A stretch of DNA of 64,000 nt from the NCBI RefSeq assembly GCF_015453285.1, contig NZ_JADLZT010000010.1:1-64000 (forward strand). The letters run 5' to 3'. Position 1 is the first letter of the stretch. Each line of letters begins with the position of its first letter. The position numbers and the translations under genes are program-made. Below, piece after piece: positions 42,859-52,482 of the stretch. The notes under the pieces were generated by a model. It saw only the letters and a program-made list of their open reading frames with translations, had not been told where the DNA came from and did no database searches. Origin of the DNA: Lysobacter niastensis (GTDB taxonomy: Bacteria > Pseudomonadota > Gammaproteobacteria > Xanthomonadales > Xanthomonadaceae).

Positions 42859-43995
42859 ATGCAAGTCATCAACACCAATACGATGTCGCTGAACGCCCAG
42901 CGCAACCTGTCGAGCTCGGGCGCCCAGCTGGCGACGAGCCTGCAACGCCTGTCGTCGGGCCTGCGCATCAACAGCGCCAAAGACGACGCCGCCGGCCTCG
43001 CCATCTCCGAGCGCTTCACCACCCAGATCCGCGGCCTCGACCAGGCGGCCCGCAATGCGAACGACGGCATCTCGCTGGCGCAGACCGCTGAAGGCGCCAT
43101 GGGCGAGATCGGCAACAACCTGCAGCGTATCCGCGAGCTGGCCGTGCAGTCGCGCAACGCCACCAACTCCGCCACCGACCGCGCCGCGCTGAACGCCGAA
43201 GCGCAGCAGCTGAAGGCCGAGATCGACCGCGTCTCCTCGCAGACCAACTTCAACGGCGTGAAGCTGCTCGACGGCTCCTTCGCCAACCAGGTGTTCCAGG
43301 TCGGCGCCAACCAGGGCGAGACGATCACCGTCGGCGCGATCGTCGACGCCAGCTCGGCCAACCTCGGCACCTACAGCCGCGCTTCGGTCACCGGCGCCGC
43401 CGCCACCACCTTCACGGCGGTCACCGCAGGCGACCTGACCGTCAACGGCGTCTCGGTGGGCGGCATCGCCGCCGACACCTCGGCCACCGAACGCGCTGCC
43501 AGCGTCCGTACCGCGGTCAACTCGGTCTCCGACCAGACCGGCGTCTACGCGATCAACGACACCGCCACCACGGTCACGCTGGTCTCGACCACGGCCGACA
43601 TCGCCGTCGCCCACGCCGGCGCTTCCTCGACCGCCGCGACGACCGGCCTGGCCGCAGCCACCACGACCCGCGTCGCCAACACCGGCTTCGGCACGCTCGA
43701 CATCTCCACGACCGCTGGCGCCGACGCCGCGATGCAGTCGATGGATGCCGCGCTGTCGGCGATCAGCACCGCTCGCGCCAACATGGGTGCCGTGCAGAAC
43801 CGCTTCAGCTCGGTCGTGTCGAACCTCTCGGGCACGTCGGAGAACCTGTCGGCTGCCCGCAGCCGAATCCAGGACACCGACTTCGCCAAGGAAACCGCGC
43901 AGTTGACCCGTAACCAGATCCTGCAGCAGGCCGGCACCGCGATGCTGGCGCAGGCCAACCAGGCTCCGCAGGGCGTGCTCAGCCTCCTGCGCTAA
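42859..43995 (+). CDS. fliC: Flagellin FliC
   Basis: A 378-residue filament subunit; the only flagellin gene in the window. The N-terminal D0/D1 helices (NTNTMSLNAQRNLSSSG onwards, with a flg22-like region at about residues 29-50 keeping RINSAKDDAAGLAIS) and the C-terminal SAARSRIQDTDFAKETAQLTR and QAGTAMLAQANQAPQGVLSLLR are conserved. The variable middle (about 185-285) is Ala/Thr-rich. AGGAGA lies ten bases upstream of the ATG and a terminator follows. Confidence 0.97.
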   Translation: MQVINTNTMSLNAQRNLSSSGAQLATSLQRLSSGLRINSAKDDAAGLAISERFTTQIRGLDQAARNANDGISLAQTAEGAMGEIGNNLQRIRELAVQSRNATNSATDRAALNAEAQQLKAEIDRVSSQTNFNGVKLLDGSFANQVFQVGANQGETITVGAIVDASSANLGTYSRASVTGAAATTFTAVTAGDLTVNGVSVGGIAADTSATERAASVRTAVNSVSDQTGVYAINDTATTVTLVSTTADIAVAHAGASSTAATTGLAAATTTRVANTGFGTLDISTTAGADAAMQSMDAALSAISTARANMGAVQNRFSSVVSNLSGTSENLSAARSRIQDTDFAKETAQLTRNQILQQAGTAMLAQANQAPQGVLSLLR

Positions 43996-44007
43996 GCCCC
44001 ACCCGCA

Positions 44008-44048
44008 CCGGGCGCGACGTTTCGGCGTCACGCCCGGCGCTTTTTTTT
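44008..44048 (+). terminator. Intrinsic terminator after fliC
   Basis: A GC-rich stem (CCGGGCG-C-GACG with CGTC-A-CGCCCGG, one internal mismatch) and a TTTCGG loop region are followed by eight Ts. It should limit flagellin transcription into fliD. Confidence 0.88.
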
Positions 44049-44061
44049 GAAGAGGAACGCG

Positions 44062-44175
44062 ATGAACACCACCCGCCATGACGCCAGGACCCGATCCGCA
44101 ACGTCCGATGCCGGTGCGTCGCGATCCAATGCCGGCTCTTATCTGAATCTTTTCCGTCGCGGAGGCCGCCGATGA
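44062..44175 (+). CDS. Possible 37-residue upstream ORF coupled to fliD
   Basis: ATG at 44062 has AGAGGAA about five bases upstream and opens a frame of 37 codons, basic and Ser/Arg-rich (starts MNTTRHDARTR, ends RRGGRR). Its TGA overlaps the fliD ATG (ATGA). It matches no family I know. It could be a leader that controls fliD translation, or chance; fliD also has its own GGAGG within this ORF. Confidence 0.4.
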   Translation: MNTTRHDARTRSATSDAGASRSNAGSYLNLFRRGGRR

Positions 44176-45497
44176 GTTCGGTAGGCGGTCTCGGTGGCAG
44201 CGGCCTCGACGTCAACACCATCGTCGCGCAGCTGGTCGCGGCCGAGCGCGCGCCGGCGGATGGCCGCATCGACCGCGCCGATCGTCGACTGCAGGCGGAG
44301 ATCTCCGCGATCGGCACGCTGCGTGGCGCCTTTTCCGGGCTGCGCACGGCCGTGTCCGCGCTGGCCTCCAACGATTCCGCACAGGCACGCAAGGCCACGG
44401 TGCCGGAGGGTTCCGGCTTCGCCGTCAGTGCCGGCGCCGGTGCGGCCGTCGGCCGCTACCAGGTCGAAGTGATGGCGCTGGCGACCGCGCACAAACTGTC
44501 CTCCACGGCTTACACCAAGCCCGAAAGCGCGGTCGGCACCGGCCGCCTCACCATCAATGCCGGCACGACCAAGCTCGAGGTCGACATCGACGCCGAGCAC
44601 AACAGCCTCGGCGCGATCCGCGACGCGATCAACGCCAAGGCCGCCGGCAGCGGCGTGGTCGCCAGCATCGTGCAGGCAGACGACGGCGCGCACCTCGTGC
44701 TTTCGGCACTGAAGACCGGCAAGGCGAATGCCATCACCGTCAGCGCCTCCGGCGGCGACGGCGGCCTCGCCGGCCTGGCATATCCGGGCGGCATGAACCA
44801 GGTCATCGCTGCGGACGATGCGCGCGTGATCGTCGACGGTTTCGAGCGCCACAGCGCGGAGAACAGCATCAGCGACCTCGTGCCCGGCGTAACGCTCAAC
44901 CTGACCAAGGCCGAGCCCGGCACCAAGCGCGAGGTCGTCGTCAGCAACGATCCGTCAGCGCAGCGCACGGCGATCAAGAACTTCGTCAACGCCTACAACG
45001 CATCGATCGCGGCGATCAACACGACGACCTCCTACAACAGCAGCACCAAGGTCGCGGCCGCGCTGAACGGCGACGCGATGGTGCGCGGCGCCAGCAGCGA
45101 GCTGCGCGGCCAGCTCAGCGGCTCGGTCACCGACCTGAAGGCGCTCGGCGTCACCATCGCGAAGGACGGCACGCTGAAGTTCGAGGAGGGCGGCTTCGAT
45201 GCCGCCATCGCCAAGGACCCGCTGCCGGCAGCGCGCCTGTTCGGCGCCAACGGCAGCCTGACCGGCGGACTGAAGGCCTCGCTCGACGGCATCCTCAACG
45301 ACGACGGCATGCTCGACTCGCGCAGCGATGCGCTCAGCCAGCGCACGCGTTCGATCGAGAAACAGCGCACCGACCTGGACCACCGCATGGAACAGGTCGA
45401 GAAGCGCTACCGCGCGCAGTTCATCGCGCTCGACACGATGGTGTCGAAGATGCAGAGCACCAGTTCCTACCTCGCGCAGCAGCTCGCCGCGCTCTGA
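44172..45497 (+). CDS. fliD: Filament cap protein FliD (HAP2)
   Basis: A 441-residue cap subunit. The N-terminal region has GSGLDVNTIVAQLVAAERAP and the C-terminal coiled coil has RTRSIEKQRTDLDHRMEQVEKRYRAQFIALDTMVSKMQSTSSYL, both standard for FliD. GGAGG precedes the ATG by seven bases. The transcript may come from read-through of the fliC terminator, since I find no clear sigma-28 or sigma-54 site in the 176-base gap. Confidence 0.95.
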   Translation: MSSVGGLGGSGLDVNTIVAQLVAAERAPADGRIDRADRRLQAEISAIGTLRGAFSGLRTAVSALASNDSAQARKATVPEGSGFAVSAGAGAAVGRYQVEVMALATAHKLSSTAYTKPESAVGTGRLTINAGTTKLEVDIDAEHNSLGAIRDAINAKAAGSGVVASIVQADDGAHLVLSALKTGKANAITVSASGGDGGLAGLAYPGGMNQVIAADDARVIVDGFERHSAENSISDLVPGVTLNLTKAEPGTKREVVVSNDPSAQRTAIKNFVNAYNASIAAINTTTSYNSSTKVAAALNGDAMVRGASSELRGQLSGSVTDLKALGVTIAKDGTLKFEEGGFDAAIAKDPLPAARLFGANGSLTGGLKASLDGILNDDGMLDSRSDALSQRTRSIEKQRTDLDHRMEQVEKRYRAQFIALDTMVSKMQSTSSYLAQQLAAL

Positions 45498-45523
45498 GTC
45501 CCCCGCTCCCCGAAGGCCCCGAC

Positions 45524-45919
45524 ATGCACACCGCCCGTGGATTCGCCGACCAGTACCGCCAGACCGGCCTGACCAGCGCCGTGCTCGATGCCGACCCGCA
45601 CCGCCTGATCGCCCTGATGCTGTCGGGCGCGCGCGAGCGGGCACGCCTGGCCGTGGCCTGCCTCGAACGCGGCGACCTGCCGCGCAAGGCACAGGCGATC
45701 AGCGAGGCCAGCGCGATCATCGGCGGGCTCAACGGCGCGCTGAACCTGGATGCCGGCGGCGAAATCGCCGACGGACTGCAGGCGCTGTACGACTACGCGC
45801 AGCGCCGCCTGCTCACCGCCAACGCCGAGAACGATGCCGAACCGCTGCGCGAGGTCGACGGCCTGCTCGGCGACATCGAATCGGCGTGGCTGGCGATCGC
45901 CCCGGCACGCACGCCATGA
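45524..45919 (+). CDS. fliS: Flagellin export chaperone FliS
   Basis: A 131-residue helical-bundle chaperone that binds flagellin in the cytosol. Typical parts are the N-terminal YRQTGLTSAVLDADPHRLIALMLSGARERA and a C-terminal ANAENDAEPLREVDGLLGDIESAW. It overlaps the following gene by four bases. Confidence 0.94.
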   Translation: MHTARGFADQYRQTGLTSAVLDADPHRLIALMLSGARERARLAVACLERGDLPRKAQAISEASAIIGGLNGALNLDAGGEIADGLQALYDYAQRRLLTANAENDAEPLREVDGLLGDIESAWLAIAPARTP

Positions 45920-46191
45920 TCCCCGCCCTGCCCGAGCCCGCCATCCGCGCCGCCGTGCAGTGCGGCGACTGGAACCAGGCGGAACGGCTGCTGTCGCAGT
46001 TCGACCTCGATGTACGTCGTGCACTGCCCACCGCCGACCTGCGTGCGGAACGCGACGCATGGCAGCAACTGCTGGAGGCGCAGCAGCACCTGCTGGCCGA
46101 CCTGAAGCGCGAGCGCGACGAAGCCGGCGCGGCATTGGCGCGTCTGGGGCACGAACACCGCGGCATGCGTGCCTACCTGCAGGAGGCCTGA
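45916..46191 (+). CDS. FliT-like flagellar chaperone (putative)
   Basis: A 91-residue helical protein immediately after fliS, with overlaps at both ends (ATGA at its start, TGATG at its end). The C-terminal half (LLEAQQHLLADLKRERDEAGAALARLG) forms a coiled coil as in FliT, the chaperone of FliD. Similarity in this group is too weak for certainty, so the call rests on size, shape and position. Confidence 0.65.
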   Translation: MIPALPEPAIRAAVQCGDWNQAERLLSQFDLDVRRALPTADLRAERDAWQQLLEAQQHLLADLKRERDEAGAALARLGHEHRGMRAYLQEA

Positions 46192-46751
46192 TGGACACCA
46201 CACCCTGGCAGCAGGAACTGTTCGCCGACGTGCTGGCCTGCGAGGAGATCCGCCCGGCCGGCTACCTTCCCGGCGATGTCGATGCCGCCGCCGTACAGTC
46301 GGCCGCCGCTCGCGGCGAAGCATTGCTGCGTGCGCTCGCCGTGGTCGAGGACGGCCGCGGCGAGGAATCCGACGAACACGGCGCCACCCACCTGGCCATC
46401 GCCCGCATCGAGGCCCGGCTGGACCTGCTGACCGCGATGGTGGCGACGCTGGCCCGCAGCGCGCAGGACGATCCCGCTCGCGAGTTGCACTGGTCCGCGC
46501 GCGGCGTACGCCTGCGCATGCCCGAGGCGGTGCCGGCGGGCAGCCGCGGCCGCTTCCGCGTGCAGCCGGCCGACTGGCTTCCGGAACCGCTGCTGATACC
46601 CGCGACCGTACTGGCCTGTATCGAAGCCGGGGGCGAGTACGACCTCTGGCTGCGCTTCGGCCCGCTCGGCCCCGCACTGGCGGCCGCCCTGGAGCGCCAT
46701 CTGTTCCGCCAGCACCGCAAGGCCGTCGCCGGCCAGCGTCGTCCGCGCTGA
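46191..46751 (+). CDS. Flagellar-cluster PilZ-like protein (atypical)
   Basis: A 186-residue protein in the fliS operon. A helical N-terminal part (about residues 1-95) is followed by a beta-rich part (HWSARGVRLRMPEAVPAGSRGRFRVQPADWLPEPLLIPATV) that resembles the PilZ barrel. It lacks the RxxxR and D/NxSxxG residues needed for canonical c-di-GMP binding; SARG takes the place of NxSxxG. The same position in Xanthomonas flagellar clusters holds an atypical PilZ gene. It may therefore be a structural or protein-interaction PilZ rather than a nucleotide receptor. Confidence 0.6.
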   Translation: MDTTPWQQELFADVLACEEIRPAGYLPGDVDAAAVQSAAARGEALLRALAVVEDGRGEESDEHGATHLAIARIEARLDLLTAMVATLARSAQDDPARELHWSARGVRLRMPEAVPAGSRGRFRVQPADWLPEPLLIPATVLACIEAGGEYDLWLRFGPLGPALAAALERHLFRQHRKAVAGQRRPR

Positions 46752-46849
46752 CAATTGGTCCACCCGTCACATTCTCGACGCGCGCAAATAGCCTGCCCCC
46801 CCGGGCTCCGATAAGGTGGCCGGGCTGTAAAAGCTTCGGGGACCTGGCA

Positions 46850-47488
46850 GTGGCTGTGGGGTTGTTGCGCGTACTGATCTGTGACGACCACACCCTGGTC
46901 CGGGCGGGTCTTCGCCGTCTCCTGGAGTCCTTCTGCAACATCGAGGTGGTGGCCGAGGCCGCCAACGCCGACGAAGCCGTGATCGGCACCCAGCAGACCC
47001 AGCCCGATATCGTCCTGCTCGACCTGTCGATGCCCGGCCGCAGCGGCTTCGAGGCCCTGGCCGAACTGCGCCGGGTCAGCCCGGACAGCGCCGTGGTGGT
47101 GATGTCGATGCACGACGACCCGGCCCATGTCCGCGAATCGCTCGCGCGCGGTGCCAGCGGCTTCGTCGTCAAGGAAGCCGCACCGGCCGAACTCGAGATC
47201 GCCCTGCGCGCCGCCGCCGCTGGCCGTACCTTCCTCAGCCCGCAGGTGTCCGCACCGCAGTTGTTCGCACGTCCGCGCAGCGACGAGGGCGTCGATTCGC
47301 TGCCCCCTCGCCAGCGCGAGATCCTGGCCGCACTCGGCGCCGGCCGCACCAGCAAGCAGATCGCCGCCGACCTCGGCATCAGCGTCAAGACCGTGGAAAC
47401 GCACCGCTCGCGCATCATGGCGACGCTCGGCTGCCGCAACTCGATCGAGCTGCTGCGTGTGGCGATGCGGTTGCACGATCGACGCTGA
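46850..47488 (+). CDS. NarL/FixJ-type response regulator
   Basis: A 212-residue regulator with an N-terminal receiver (ICDDHTLVRAG, phospho-Asp in IVLLDLSMPGRSG, Lys in FVVKEAAP) and a C-terminal LuxR-type helix-turn-helix (PPRQREILAALGAGRTSKQIAADLGISVKTVETHRSRI). The GTG start at 46850 has GGGGA about seven bases upstream; another in-frame GTG at 46856 is possible. No partner kinase is adjacent, though the flgMN-linked kinase is a candidate. Confidence 0.9.
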   Translation: MAVGLLRVLICDDHTLVRAGLRRLLESFCNIEVVAEAANADEAVIGTQQTQPDIVLLDLSMPGRSGFEALAELRRVSPDSAVVVMSMHDDPAHVRESLARGASGFVVKEAAPAELEIALRAAAAGRTFLSPQVSAPQLFARPRSDEGVDSLPPRQREILAALGAGRTSKQIAADLGISVKTVETHRSRIMATLGCRNSIELLRVAMRLHDRR

Positions 47489-47556
47489 CGCTTAGCGCGT
47501 TCCCAGCAGCACGCTATTCATCAGTCATCCCCCGCGTACGTGGGATCCAGGCCAAT

Positions 47557-47753
47557 GCTTCCGTCCGCCCTGCGGTCGGCCGGGTCACTTTCTTTGCTGG
47601 CCCAAAAGAAAGTGACCAAAGAAAACGGCCCTCCTCGACGAGGCAAACCTAGAAGATCGCTACTACGGGGATTTTTCGACTCGCCATCCTGGCTCGGTCG
47701 AAAAACGCCGCACGTCCATGTGCGGCGCCCTACGGGTCTGCAGCCCTAATCGG
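47557..47753. repeat. Left arm of a long inverted-repeat element
   Basis: About 195 bp, roughly 80% identical by eye to the reverse complement of 47856-48050. Shared blocks include tcacttt(c)tttg, cctcctcgac-aggcaaacct, ctacggggattt, tcctggctcggtcg and catccatgtgcg-type segments. Both arms can be read as the same short peptide series (AQKKVTKE..., LLRGF, LGRKT, HVHVR), a pattern annotated as short hypothetical proteins in Xanthomonadaceae, which I take to be repeat and not genes. Confidence 0.8.
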
Positions 47754-47855
47754 TCGCTTGAGGGACAGCCAAGGGCCAAGGGCCGCAGCGAAAGTATCGG
47801 GGGCCGTGTCTGCAAGAGCTTCGCTGCTGCTGTTGCCGTTGCTGCCCTTGAACAG

Positions 47856-48050
47856 CCGACTGGGCGTCCAGACCCGAAGGGTGGCGCACATGGATGTGCG
47901 CCGTTTTCCGACCGAGGCAGGATGCCGAGTCGGAAAATCCCCGTAGCAGCTCCGCTTTAGGTTTGCCTTGTCGAGGAAGGCACTTTCTTTTGGTTACTTT
48001 TCTTTGTGCCACCAAAGAAAAGTGACCCGGCCGCGTCGCGGACGGAAGCT
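47856..48050. repeat. Right arm of the long inverted-repeat element
   Basis: The inverted partner of 47557-47753, separated by a 102-base spacer. The whole 47557-48050 unit resembles a miniature inverted-repeat element or large palindromic repeat. It fills most of the 912-base gap between the NarL-type regulator and rpoN2; I see no transposase. Confidence 0.8.
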
Positions 48051-48136
48051 TGGTTGTTGCCTACAGTAACAACAAGGACACAGCGGCTTTCACGACAGGC
48101 GCAGGAGCAACCCCGCCAACATCCCGGCAACCCGCG

Positions 48137-48151
48137 TGGCACCTCCTTTGC
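48137..48151 (+). promoter_or_regulatory. Sigma-54 promoter upstream of rpoN2
   Basis: TGGCAC-CTCCT-TTGC exactly matches the -24/-12 consensus. It is 250 bases before the rpoN2 start, with no gene between, so rpoN2 may be transcribed by a sigma-54 holoenzyme and carry a long untranslated leader. Confidence 0.75.
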
Positions 48152-48400
48152 ACGCCGTCGTGCACATGCACGAACACCCCATTCCCGCCCGTGCGGCCGA
48201 TCGCGTCGCCATGACCCACCGCGTCGTCACGTGACGCGCTCCGGCAGGTGCCGCCGGAATCACGTCGCGATGTAGGGGAAGCCCCGACAAGGCGACAGGT
48301 TTTCCCCGAAACCACCCCGGGTTCGCCCCGATTCGATTGCCGTCACCGGAGTCGCAGGATGGCGTCGTGGCCGCCGTGCAACGGTGGTAGGGGACACACC

Positions 48401-49786
48401 GTGAAAGCATCGATGCGCCCGCAGCTGGCGCAGAGCATCAACCTGACGCCGCAGTTGCTGCAGTCGATCCGCCTGCTGCAGCTCACCGCACCGCAGCTGG
48501 AACTCGAACTGCGCCAGGCGCTGGAACGCAATCCGCTGCTGGAGCAGGAAGAACCTCTGCACGATGCCGGCGAAGACGGCGCCGCCGATGATGCGGCGCT
48601 GGAAACCGCGGCGTGGGATGAACTGCCCGAACCCTCCTTCCTGTCCGGTGGAAGCGCGGGCAGCGATTACGCCGACGATGCCGCCTCTCGCATCGCCGAC
48701 AGCGCATCCGCCGATCCACGCGTGCGCCTGCTGCAGCTGCTGTCGCTGCGCTGGAACGAACGCGACCTCGCCCTGGCATCGTGGTGGCTGGACCAGTGCG
48801 ACGACCGCGGTTACCTCGAGCAACCGCACGCCGAACTCCTTGCCCTCGGCGCCGCATCGCTCGGCATCGACGCGCAGGAACTCGAACTGGTGCGCATCCG
48901 CCTGCTCCACGACGAATGGCCGGGCATGGCCGCCGCCGATATCGGCGAGTGCCTGCGCGCGCAGCTCGTCACGCATCGCGACGGTCCCGCGCGCGATGCC
49001 GCGCAACGCCTGCTGCGCGACCACCTCGACCTGCTGGCCCGCCACGACGAAGCCGCGATCGCATCGGCGCTGGACATCGATGCCGAACTGGCACGCGAAG
49101 CCATCGCGATGGTGATGACGCTGCGTCCGCACCCGGTCGACGAACCGGCGGCGACGGAAGACACCCATGTCGTTCCCGACGTCGTCACCTGGCACGCCGA
49201 CGGTCGCTGGCGCGTCGCGCTCAACCCGCGCACCGCGCCGCGCGTGCGCATTTCCGCACACTGCGAACGTGCGCTGGCCGACGCGCCGGGCGACGTCTCG
49301 GCGCTGCGCGGCCTGCTGGAAGAAGCACGCTGGCTGGTGCGCGGCGTCGCGATGCGAAACGACACGCTGCTGCGCACCGCACAGGTGCTGGTCGAACGCC
49401 AGCGCGGATTCCTGGAGCGCGGCGAGGAAGCCATCGCGCCGCTGACGCTGCGCGAGGTCGCCGACGCGATCGGCATGCACGAATCCACCGTGTCGCGCAT
49501 CACCAGCGGCAAGTACATGCAGACGCCGCGCGGCACGTTCGAACTCAAGCGCCTGTTCGCGGTGCGCCTGGACGGCGCCGAAGTGTCGGGCAGCGCGGTC
49601 AAGGCGATGGTCAAGCGCCTGATCGACGCCGAACCCGCGCACGCGCCGCTGGCGGATGACACGATCGCCGGCCTGCTCGCCCGCCAGGGCGTGCGCATCG
49701 CCCGGCGCACCGTCGCCAAGTATCGCGATCAGCTGTCGATCGCCCCCGCCCGCCAGCGCCAGCGCGTGCTGGCCTGTGCCAGTTGA
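48401..49786 (+). CDS. rpoN2: RNA polymerase sigma-54 factor RpoN2 (flagellar-linked)
   Basis: A 461-residue sigma-54. Region I (PQLAQSINLTPQLLQSIRLLQLTAPQLELELRQALERNPLLE), the core-binding and HTH part (LTLREVADAIGMHESTVSRITSGKYMQTPRG) and the RpoN box ARRTVAKYR near the C-terminus are all present. GTG at 48401 has GGGGA upstream; a shorter ATG at 48413 is also possible. Xanthomonas species carry two rpoN genes, with the flagellar copy called rpoN2; the symbol rests on that context. It should recognise the -24/-12 sites in this cluster with FleQ as activator. Confidence 0.93.
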   Translation: MKASMRPQLAQSINLTPQLLQSIRLLQLTAPQLELELRQALERNPLLEQEEPLHDAGEDGAADDAALETAAWDELPEPSFLSGGSAGSDYADDAASRIADSASADPRVRLLQLLSLRWNERDLALASWWLDQCDDRGYLEQPHAELLALGAASLGIDAQELELVRIRLLHDEWPGMAAADIGECLRAQLVTHRDGPARDAAQRLLRDHLDLLARHDEAAIASALDIDAELAREAIAMVMTLRPHPVDEPAATEDTHVVPDVVTWHADGRWRVALNPRTAPRVRISAHCERALADAPGDVSALRGLLEEARWLVRGVAMRNDTLLRTAQVLVERQRGFLERGEEAIAPLTLREVADAIGMHESTVSRITSGKYMQTPRGTFELKRLFAVRLDGAEVSGSAVKAMVKRLIDAEPAHAPLADDTIAGLLARQGVRIARRTVAKYRDQLSIAPARQRQRVLACAS

Positions 49787-49797
49787 AGGAACCGGTC

Positions 49798-50174
49798 ATG
49801 CGTGAACTGAAGATCCTGCTGGTCGACGACCATCCCGGTTTCATCGGCGCCGCCGTGCGCCACCTGCGCCGCCTGGACTGGGCCGAGATCGTCGGCACCG
49901 CCGGCAACGGCATCGAGGCGATCACGCAGTGCGAGACGCTGCGGCCCGACGTCGTGCTGATGGACATGGCGATGCCGGAAATGGGCGGCCTGCAGGCCAC
50001 GCGCCTGATCAAGGCGCAGGACCACCCGCCGTACGTCGTCATTGCCAGCCATTTCGACGATCACGAACACCGCGAGCACGCCCTGCGCGCCGGCGCCGAC
50101 GCCTTCGTCAGCAAGCTGGCCTACATCCAGGACGTCGTGCCGCTATTGGAGCAACTGGTCAAGGAAGAAACCCC

Positions 50175-50178
<4 letters not shown>
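49798..50178 (+). CDS. Stand-alone receiver-domain protein
   Basis: A 126-residue single REC domain with no output domain: acidic pair in LLVDDHPGF, phospho-Asp in VVLMDMAMPEMGG and Lys in FVSKLAY. It lies 11 bases after rpoN2 and overlaps fleQ (GTGA), so it is made with both flagellar regulators. It could act as a phosphotransfer or anti-activator partner of FleQ or the motor, but nothing in the sequence decides which. An in-frame TTG at 49783 is a less likely start. Confidence 0.88.
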
Positions 50179-51638
<1,460 letters not shown>

Positions 51639-51670
51639 CGACGCCATCCCGCCAAACGAACCCTCGTCTT

Positions 51671-51726
51671 TCCCGGTACGCGACCGCCTCCTCCCTCGGG
51701 GTCGCAAGCCGGGATTTCTTTTTTTC
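51671..51726 (+). terminator. Intrinsic terminator after fleQ
   Basis: TCCCGG-n-CGCGACC and GGTCGC-n-CCGGGA form a broken stem around a pyrimidine-rich loop, followed by a long T-run (TTTCTTTTTTT). Confidence 0.88.
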
Positions 51727-51776
51727 GCAATCGGCGGCGAGCGCGCGCATTGCGGGCTCATCGCCGACATCCCTTT

Positions 51777-51893
51777 CACCGTTCGTCCTGAGCGTAGGCG
51801 CATGGCGCCGAAGTCGAAGGATGAAACGGGCGAAGGCCATCACCCGCTCGCCCTTCGACTCCGGCCCGCGGCCTACGCTCGGGACGAACGGTG
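51777..51893. repeat. Palindromic element, copy 2, between fleQ and fliE
   Basis: The left end CACCGTTCGTCCTGAGCGTAGG matches the family; the right end CCTACGCTCGGGACGAACGGTG is its inverse with one change. Internal gaagtcgaagg and cccttcgactccgg complete the pattern. The rest of 51639-52052 holds the fleQ terminator and the fliE promoter and no gene that I can support. Confidence 0.93.
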
Positions 51894-52004
51894 GGGGCCT
51901 GCGCATGCTCGGGGTGAAAACGGCGAGCAAGCATGGAAGATCTCCGTCGCTCGTCCCGGAGCTCCGGCACAGGATCCCGCGCCAGAAACCCGTTCATCGC
52001 CCTC

Positions 52005-52019
52005 TGGCACAGCGCTTGC
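52005..52019 (+). promoter_or_regulatory. Sigma-54 promoter for the fliE operon
   Basis: TGGCAC-AGCGC-TTGC is an exact -24/-12 match, 34 bases before the fliE ATG. It likely drives fliEFGHIJK. Confidence 0.93.
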
Positions 52020-52052
52020 CTATGACAGGCAGTCCCCTGGACCGGACGTCCG

Positions 52053-52412
52053 ATGACCGATGCGATCTCCTCCATCCTGTCGCAGATCCGCGCGCACGAA
52101 ACGCGCATGCGCGGCGGCGACCTCGCGCCGGGCAATGCGATCGCGCCGGGCGCGCTTGCCCCTGGCGCCGTGGGTGGGAGCGCGGCCGCGCCGGGTTTCC
52201 AGCAGACCCTCAACAACGCCATCGACAGCGTCAGCCGCACGCAGAACAACGCCAGCGCGTTGCAGCAGGCATTCGAACTGGGCGATCCGCGCGCCGACCT
52301 GGCGCGCGTGATGGTGGCGATGCAGCAGTCGCAGGTCGCGTTCCGGGCCACCGTCGAGGTACGCAACCGCCTGGTCCAGGCGTACCAGGACGTCATGAAC
52401 ATGCCGATCTGA
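52053..52412 (+). CDS. fliE: Rod-MS ring junction protein FliE
   Basis: A 119-residue protein that joins the MS ring to the rod. The conserved C-terminal region GFQQTLNNAIDSVSRTQNNASALQQAFELGDPRADLARVMVAMQQSQVAFRATVEVRNRLVQAYQDVMNMPI is complete. It is the first gene of the second flagellar operon. Confidence 0.96.
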   Translation: MTDAISSILSQIRAHETRMRGGDLAPGNAIAPGALAPGAVGGSAAAPGFQQTLNNAIDSVSRTQNNASALQQAFELGDPRADLARVMVAMQQSQVAFRATVEVRNRLVQAYQDVMNMPI

Positions 52413-52482
52413 TGGTCCTCCGCACCGCTCCGAGTTCCACCGACTTCCGAACCGCAAGCACGACGTTTCGAGACCGCACACG

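Noticed and set aside
47540-47749. Short plus-strand ORF (69 codons) starting in the inverted repeat
   Set aside because: The same peptide pattern is encoded by the opposite arm on the minus strand; it follows from the repeat.
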